DNA of 9,449 bases from CAIVPM01 sp049242885 (lineage in GTDB: Bacteria > Bacteroidota > Bacteroidia > Chitinophagales > Chitinophagaceae). Shown piece after piece: positions 6,893 to 9,449 of this stretch (its first letter is position 1; every line of letters starts with the position of its first letter). The notes beneath the pieces are model-generated. The model worked only from the letters and a program-made list of their open reading frames with translations, did no database searches and was not told the origin of the DNA. The stretch is from positions 1-9,449 of the forward strand of contig JBMLOQ010000107.1 of NCBI GenBank assembly GCA_049242885.1, written 5' to 3'. The position numbers were made by a program, and so were the translations under genes.

Positions 6893-6911
6893 CAATTTTA
6901 ATGCAAAATTG
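6893..6911 (-). promoter_or_regulatory. Hairpin abutting the DinB-like start codon
   Basis: In the mRNA sense, CAATTTT pairs with AAAATTG (7 bp perfect) around the loop GCATT, ending 6 bases before the ATG at 6886. A little further upstream is the palindrome GGAGCTCC (6912-6919) preceded by an A-run, which contains the only purine-rich GGAG in the leader but about 25-30 bases from the start. The arrangement could influence ribosome access; no known RNA family is recognised. Confidence 0.35.
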
Positions 6912-6943
6912 GGAGCTCCTTTTTTATTAAATATTGATTAAAC

Positions 6944-7450
6944 TCAAGATTTTTTTAAACGACTAAGTGTTTCTGCACTCATCCTCAAATAATTGGCAAT
7001 ATGTTTATTGGGAATTTCTTGAAATAATTTTGGACTTCGCTTTAAGACTCTTTGATATCTTTCGATTGGAGAAGTTGTAAGAATATCAATTTCTCTTTCT
7101 AAGAGTTGACATATTAAATTTTCGAGTATATTTTTCCAAATTGATTTATTACCATCCATTTCTAAAAAAACATTTAAATCATTTTTTGAAATAATTTTAA
7201 TAGTTGTTTTTTTTATGGCCTGTATGTAATAATTTGTTGGTTTGGAAGTTAAAAAAGAATCTAAAGCTACTATTAAGTTTTGTTGATAACCAAATCTTAT
7301 GTTTTGCTCTTTAAGATCATCTTCAATAAAAATTCTAAGACTCCCAGATTCAACAAAATAAAGGTTAGTATCGATTTTTCCCTTTACAACTAAAAACTCA
7401 TTTCTCTTTAAAGTTGAAATTTTCCCTGGAATGTCATAGAATGAATTCAT
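6944..7450 (-). CDS. Short Crp/Fnr-family transcriptional regulator
   Basis: 168 residues. Residues ~13-95 form the cyclic-nucleotide-binding-type beta-roll: KRNEFLVVKGKIDTNLYFVESGSLRIF is the usual opening 'KK-x-E-(F/Y)-(L/I)...G...(L/Y)-(F/Y)-(F/I)-(V/L)-x-x-G-x-(L/V)-R' segment. Residues ~104-125 (KNILENLICQLLERE) form the long dimer helix, and 'SPIERYQRVLKRSP' with 'IPNKHIANYLRMSAETLSRLKK' (146-167) is the terminal helix-turn-helix of the short Bacteroidota Crp/Fnr type. Relatives are usually about 185-195 residues; the first N-terminal helix is missing, and no alternative start exists upstream before the in-frame stop at 7472-7474. There is no cysteine cluster for an FNR iron-sulfur centre (only Cys114). 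It starts 21 bases after the yiaA-like stop and probably controls its own operon. Confidence 0.9.
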   Translation of the reverse strand: MNSFYDIPGKISTLKRNEFLVVKGKIDTNLYFVESGSLRIFIEDDLKEQNIRFGYQQNLIVALDSFLTSKPTNYYIQAIKKTTIKIISKNDLNVFLEMDGNKSIWKNILENLICQLLEREIDILTTSPIERYQRVLKRSPKLFQEIPNKHIANYLRMSAETLSRLKKS

Positions 7451-7471
7451 TAGTTTAAATAATACATCAAA

Positions 7472-7858
7472 TTAACTACTTAGATTATCTCTAGTATTTT
7501 TTTGAACAGTAATAGCTCCAAAAAGTGCCAATAAAAATGCAAAAGCATAAAAGCCTTTTTCGCTAGGCAATAAAGTTGCATTCCACAAACCTACTGTTAA
7601 TAAAACAATTGATAAAATTGTGCTAAACCAGCACAATCCATAATAGATATCTGTAACTTGAATTCCCTCAGTTCTATCCCTTACTGCTTTTTGTAATGAA
7701 ACAACAGCAAACAACCCAAACATTAAAACTGTGAAATAATACCCTTTTTCATTTAACAACATTTCGGCTCTCCATAAACCTACTAAATATCCTATCATTC
7801 CTGCACCAAGTGCAATCCAAGAGGCTGCTATAAAAGCAGGTGTTGTTTTTTGTGCCAT
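7472..7858 (-). CDS. yiaA: YiaA/YiaB-family inner membrane protein (duplicated two-helix domain)
   Basis: 128-residue integral membrane protein of unknown function. It consists of two copies of the YiaAB two-helix domain: GLWRAEMLLNEKGYYF... SLQKAVRD (27-61) and GLWNATLLPSEKGFYA... TVQKNTRD (90-124), which align over their whole length (G-L-W-x-A-x-x-x-x-E-K-G-(Y/F)-Y, then Q-K-x-x-R-D). Four hydrophobic segments are seen, about 8-28, 40-57, 73-92 and 103-119, with the Q-K-x-x-R-D motifs as probable cytoplasmic ends. In E. coli yiaA and yiaB are neighbouring genes; here the duplicated form is one protein, like E. coli YiaA. It is the first gene of the minus-strand group, with a good -7 element upstream. 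The symbol is by family resemblance. Confidence 0.88.
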   Translation of the reverse strand: MAQKTTPAFIAASWIALGAGMIGYLVGLWRAEMLLNEKGYYFTVLMFGLFAVVSLQKAVRDRTEGIQVTDIYYGLCWFSTILSIVLLTVGLWNATLLPSEKGFYAFAFLLALFGAITVQKNTRDNLSS

Positions 7859-7879
7859 AATTCTTTAAAATTTGATTTA

Positions 7880-7887
7880 CAAATCTA
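7880..7887 (-). promoter_or_regulatory. Candidate -7 element of the yiaA-crp-dinB-GNAT operon
   Basis: On the minus strand this reads TAGATTTG, an exact TAnnTTTG match, 21 bases before the yiaA ATG, so the transcript would have a leader of only about 15 bases. No TTG -33 element is found at 17-23 bases upstream, which would fit a promoter that needs an activator such as the encoded Crp/Fnr protein, though that is inference. Confidence 0.45.
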
Positions 7888-7931
7888 TTTTGGTAAAGTA
7901 ATAAAAAAGTTAAAAAGTTCATAAAATTTAA

Positions 7932-7959
7932 AAGCTTAGATAATTGACTATCTAAGCTT
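7932..7959 (-). terminator. Terminator hairpin after the PKD/T9SS gene
   Basis: AAGCTTAGATA and TATCTAAGCTT pair perfectly over 11 bp (7932-7942 with 7949-7959) around a 6-base loop. In the minus-strand transcript the stem is followed by TTTTAAATTTTAT, a broken U-rich tract. It lies 25 bases after the stop codon of the PKD protein and before the yiaA promoter, separating the two same-direction units. Confidence 0.7.
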
Positions 7960-7983
7960 ATAAACATATAACCTAAGCAATGA

Positions 7984-9449
7984 CTATCTTAAAATAGTAA
8001 TCCCTCCCGAAATAACTTTTAAGCCATTTTGAGGGTTTATGATATAATAATAAGTTCCAATTGGCAAAGGAGTTCCCAAGTATTTTCCATCCCAAGGTTT
8101 ATTGTAGCCAGTTGAAGTAAATACCAATTGACCACTTCTATTAAATATTTGTACAGTTGATCCTGGATAATCTCTAAGATTTGGAATATCCCAAACGTCA
8201 TTTATACCATCATTGTTGGGTGAAAATGCGTTAGGAATAATTAATGAACCCAACACTTTAACTGTTAAACTATCTGTTGCTGTGCAACGGCCTAATCCTG
8301 TAGCAGTAAGCCAATAAGTAGTGCTAGTTGTTGTAGAACTAGAACTTACAGCAGCAGACTGATAATATGGACGTAAAGTATCCGTCTTATTTAAGAAAAT
8401 TGGTGGTGTCCATAAAAATCTTGTAGTAGTGCTATCGTTGGCTGTTGGATTAAACAACACACCATCGCCTTGTTGTATCACAAAACTTGGTCCAGCATCA
8501 ATTAATGGTTGTAAATAAACTAATACTTTTTTAGGGAATGTATCACTTACACAACCAGCAGCATTTGTAACGATTAACGAAACATTATAATTACCAGGTG
8601 AAGCATATGTATGAACTGGATTTTGAGAAGTACGAGCCGGTGAACCATCTCCCATTATCCATCTCCAGCCAGTAATTGAGCTTCCTACACTCCAACTACT
8701 GTCTATAAAGAAACTTGGATTTCCTTGGCATAAAGTATCTTGCAAGGTTTTGGCAAATGCATTTGGCTTAATTACAAATGGATTAATAATTTTAACTTCT
8801 GTTTTTTGACATCCATAAAAACTAGTAGCAGTTAAACTTACCGTATAATTTGTAATACTTGGGTAGATATGACTGCCATTTACCAAAGTTGATGTATTTG
8901 GATTTGATATTGATGAACCTGCAACATCTCCAAAATTCCATAAGTAAGATAAACTTCCAGATGGGGTAACAGTGCTAGTGTTGGTAAAATTAGTAACACC
9001 ATTTGGCATACATACACTTGCAGGAACTGTGAAATTTGCCACTGGCATTGGTCTTACAGTCACTAAAGCTTTTGCAGTATCACTTTTACAACCTGCAGCA
9101 GTTTCTGTTATAAGTGTAATGTTTTTATCTCCTAAACTGGTGTAAGTTGCAGTAAATGGATTACTATTTGTAAACGATGGAGTGGTTCCATTATCTACAT
9201 TCCAATTCCATCTTGAAACTGCTCCAACTGAAGAACTTGAGATAGTTAAAGTAGAATCCAAACATAGATTTGGAGCAACAGTAATATTACACACTGGCTT
9301 AGCATTTAGTGTGATAGGTGATTTTATCGTTGTATCACAACCCACACCTGTAGTTACTGTGTAGTATATTGTATCAACACCACTTCCTGCAATGCTTGGA
9401 TTATAAGTGCTATCGCCTGTAACTGCATTTTTAAAACTACGCCAACTTC
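7984..9449 (-). CDS. PKD-repeat surface protein with T9SS type B (CHU_C) sorting domain, C-terminal part
   Basis: Predicted very large cell-surface or secreted protein; only the last ~487 residues are in the window. The minus-strand frame stays open from the TAG at 7984-7986 to position 9449 (e.g. VDTIYYTVTTGVGCDTT upstream of 9300), so a GTG at 9345 is internal and not a start. From the N-terminal side there are at least three PKD-like beta-sandwich repeats: WNWNVDNGT...TAAGC (~9085-9215), YLWNFGDVAG...TSFYGC (~8805-8945) and WRWIMGDGS...TNAAGC (~8560-8670), each ending with the 'GC-x-(S/T/K)-(D/T)' motif common in these proteins. A Ser/Thr-rich strand segment follows (~8320-8350), then the sorting domain: LIIPNAFSPNNDGINDVWDI, VQIFNRSGQLVF, PWDGKYLG, PIGTYYYII (~7987-8250). 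Such domains send cargo through the T9SS of gliding or non-gliding Bacteroidota. Ligand unknown; adhesin or matrix role is inference. Confidence 0.93.
   Translation of the reverse strand, partial: SWRSFKNAVTGDSTYNPSIAGSGVDTIYYTVTTGVGCDTTIKSPITLNAKPVCNITVAPNLCLDSTLTISSSSVGAVSRWNWNVDNGTTPSFTNSNPFTATYTSLGDKNITLITETAAGCKSDTAKALVTVRPMPVANFTVPASVCMPNGVTNFTNTSTVTPSGSLSYLWNFGDVAGSSISNPNTSTLVNGSHIYPSITNYTVSLTATSFYGCQKTEVKIINPFVIKPNAFAKTLQDTLCQGNPSFFIDSSWSVGSSITGWRWIMGDGSPARTSQNPVHTYASPGNYNVSLIVTNAAGCVSDTFPKKVLVYLQPLIDAGPSFVIQQGDGVLFNPTANDSTTTRFLWTPPIFLNKTDTLRPYYQSAAVSSSSTTTSTTYWLTATGLGRCTATDSLTVKVLGSLIIPNAFSPNNDGINDVWDIPNLRDYPGSTVQIFNRSGQLVFTSTGYNKPWDGKYLGTPLPIGTYYYIINPQNGLKVISGGITILR

Noticed and set aside
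7749..7967. 72-residue minus-strand frame overlapping the start of yiaA
   Set aside because: It overlaps the yiaA start in another frame and runs back through the terminator and promoter region; yiaA has a clear family match over its full length.
9343..9345. GTG as the start of the PKD protein
   Set aside because: The frame remains open to position 9449 with sequence typical of the same repeat domains, so the gene continues beyond the window.
9182..9364. 60-residue plus-strand frame near the right edge
   Set aside because: Antisense to the PKD-repeat protein, with no recognisable features.
1..9449. Mobile element, CRISPR array, tRNA/rRNA or defence island
   Set aside because: No transposase or integrase, no regularly spaced repeats, no terminal inverted repeats and no tRNA-like cloverleaf were seen; composition looks uniform across the window.

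Overview
The window is a low-GC (roughly one third G+C by eye) chromosomal segment from a member of the Bacteroidota, most likely a Chitinophagales/Sphingobacteriia-type organism; genus is not resolved. The assignment rests on two type IX secretion (T9SS) cargo proteins with the two different C-terminal sorting domains (type A on a subtilase, type B/CHU_C 'gliding motility-associated' on a PKD-repeat protein), on TAnnTTTG-like -7 promoter elements, on A-rich leaders without clear Shine-Dalgarno sequences, and on a mini PspC-domain protein and a short Crp/Fnr regulator of the kind seen in this phylum.

Layout. 1-1436 (minus): N-terminal ~478 residues of a mitochondrial-type aconitase, running off the left edge. 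1437-1733: AT-rich divergent intergenic region. 1734-1952 (plus): 72-residue PspC-domain membrane protein. 2232-5276 (plus): 1014-residue secreted KP-43-like subtilase with accessory beta-sandwich domains and a T9SS sorting tail, ended by a strong hairpin. 5432-5587 (plus): rpmH (ribosomal protein L34, 51 aa), with a promoter that appears to use the right arm of the preceding terminator and its own canonical terminator. 5755-7858 (minus): four tightly spaced genes read from right to left, a YiaA-type membrane protein, a Crp/Fnr regulator, a DinB-superfamily protein and a GNAT acetyltransferase, probably one operon. 7932-7959: terminator hairpin. 7984-9449 (minus): C-terminal ~487 residues of a large PKD/T9SS type B surface protein, running off the right edge.

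How they fit together: most of the window is core or housekeeping (TCA cycle, ribosome) plus exported surface proteins. The only cluster that looks like a functional module is the yiaA-crp-dinB-GNAT group, a plausible small stress- or ligand-responsive operon, but its substrate cannot be read from sequence. I found no mobile element, CRISPR array, tRNA or rRNA, and no convincing evidence of a new multi-gene defence or biosynthetic system. The points most worth a second look are the terminator/promoter overlap at rpmH, the altered catalytic motifs of the subtilase, the short Crp/Fnr protein lying in frame behind yiaA, and the hairpin placed against the dinB-like start codon.
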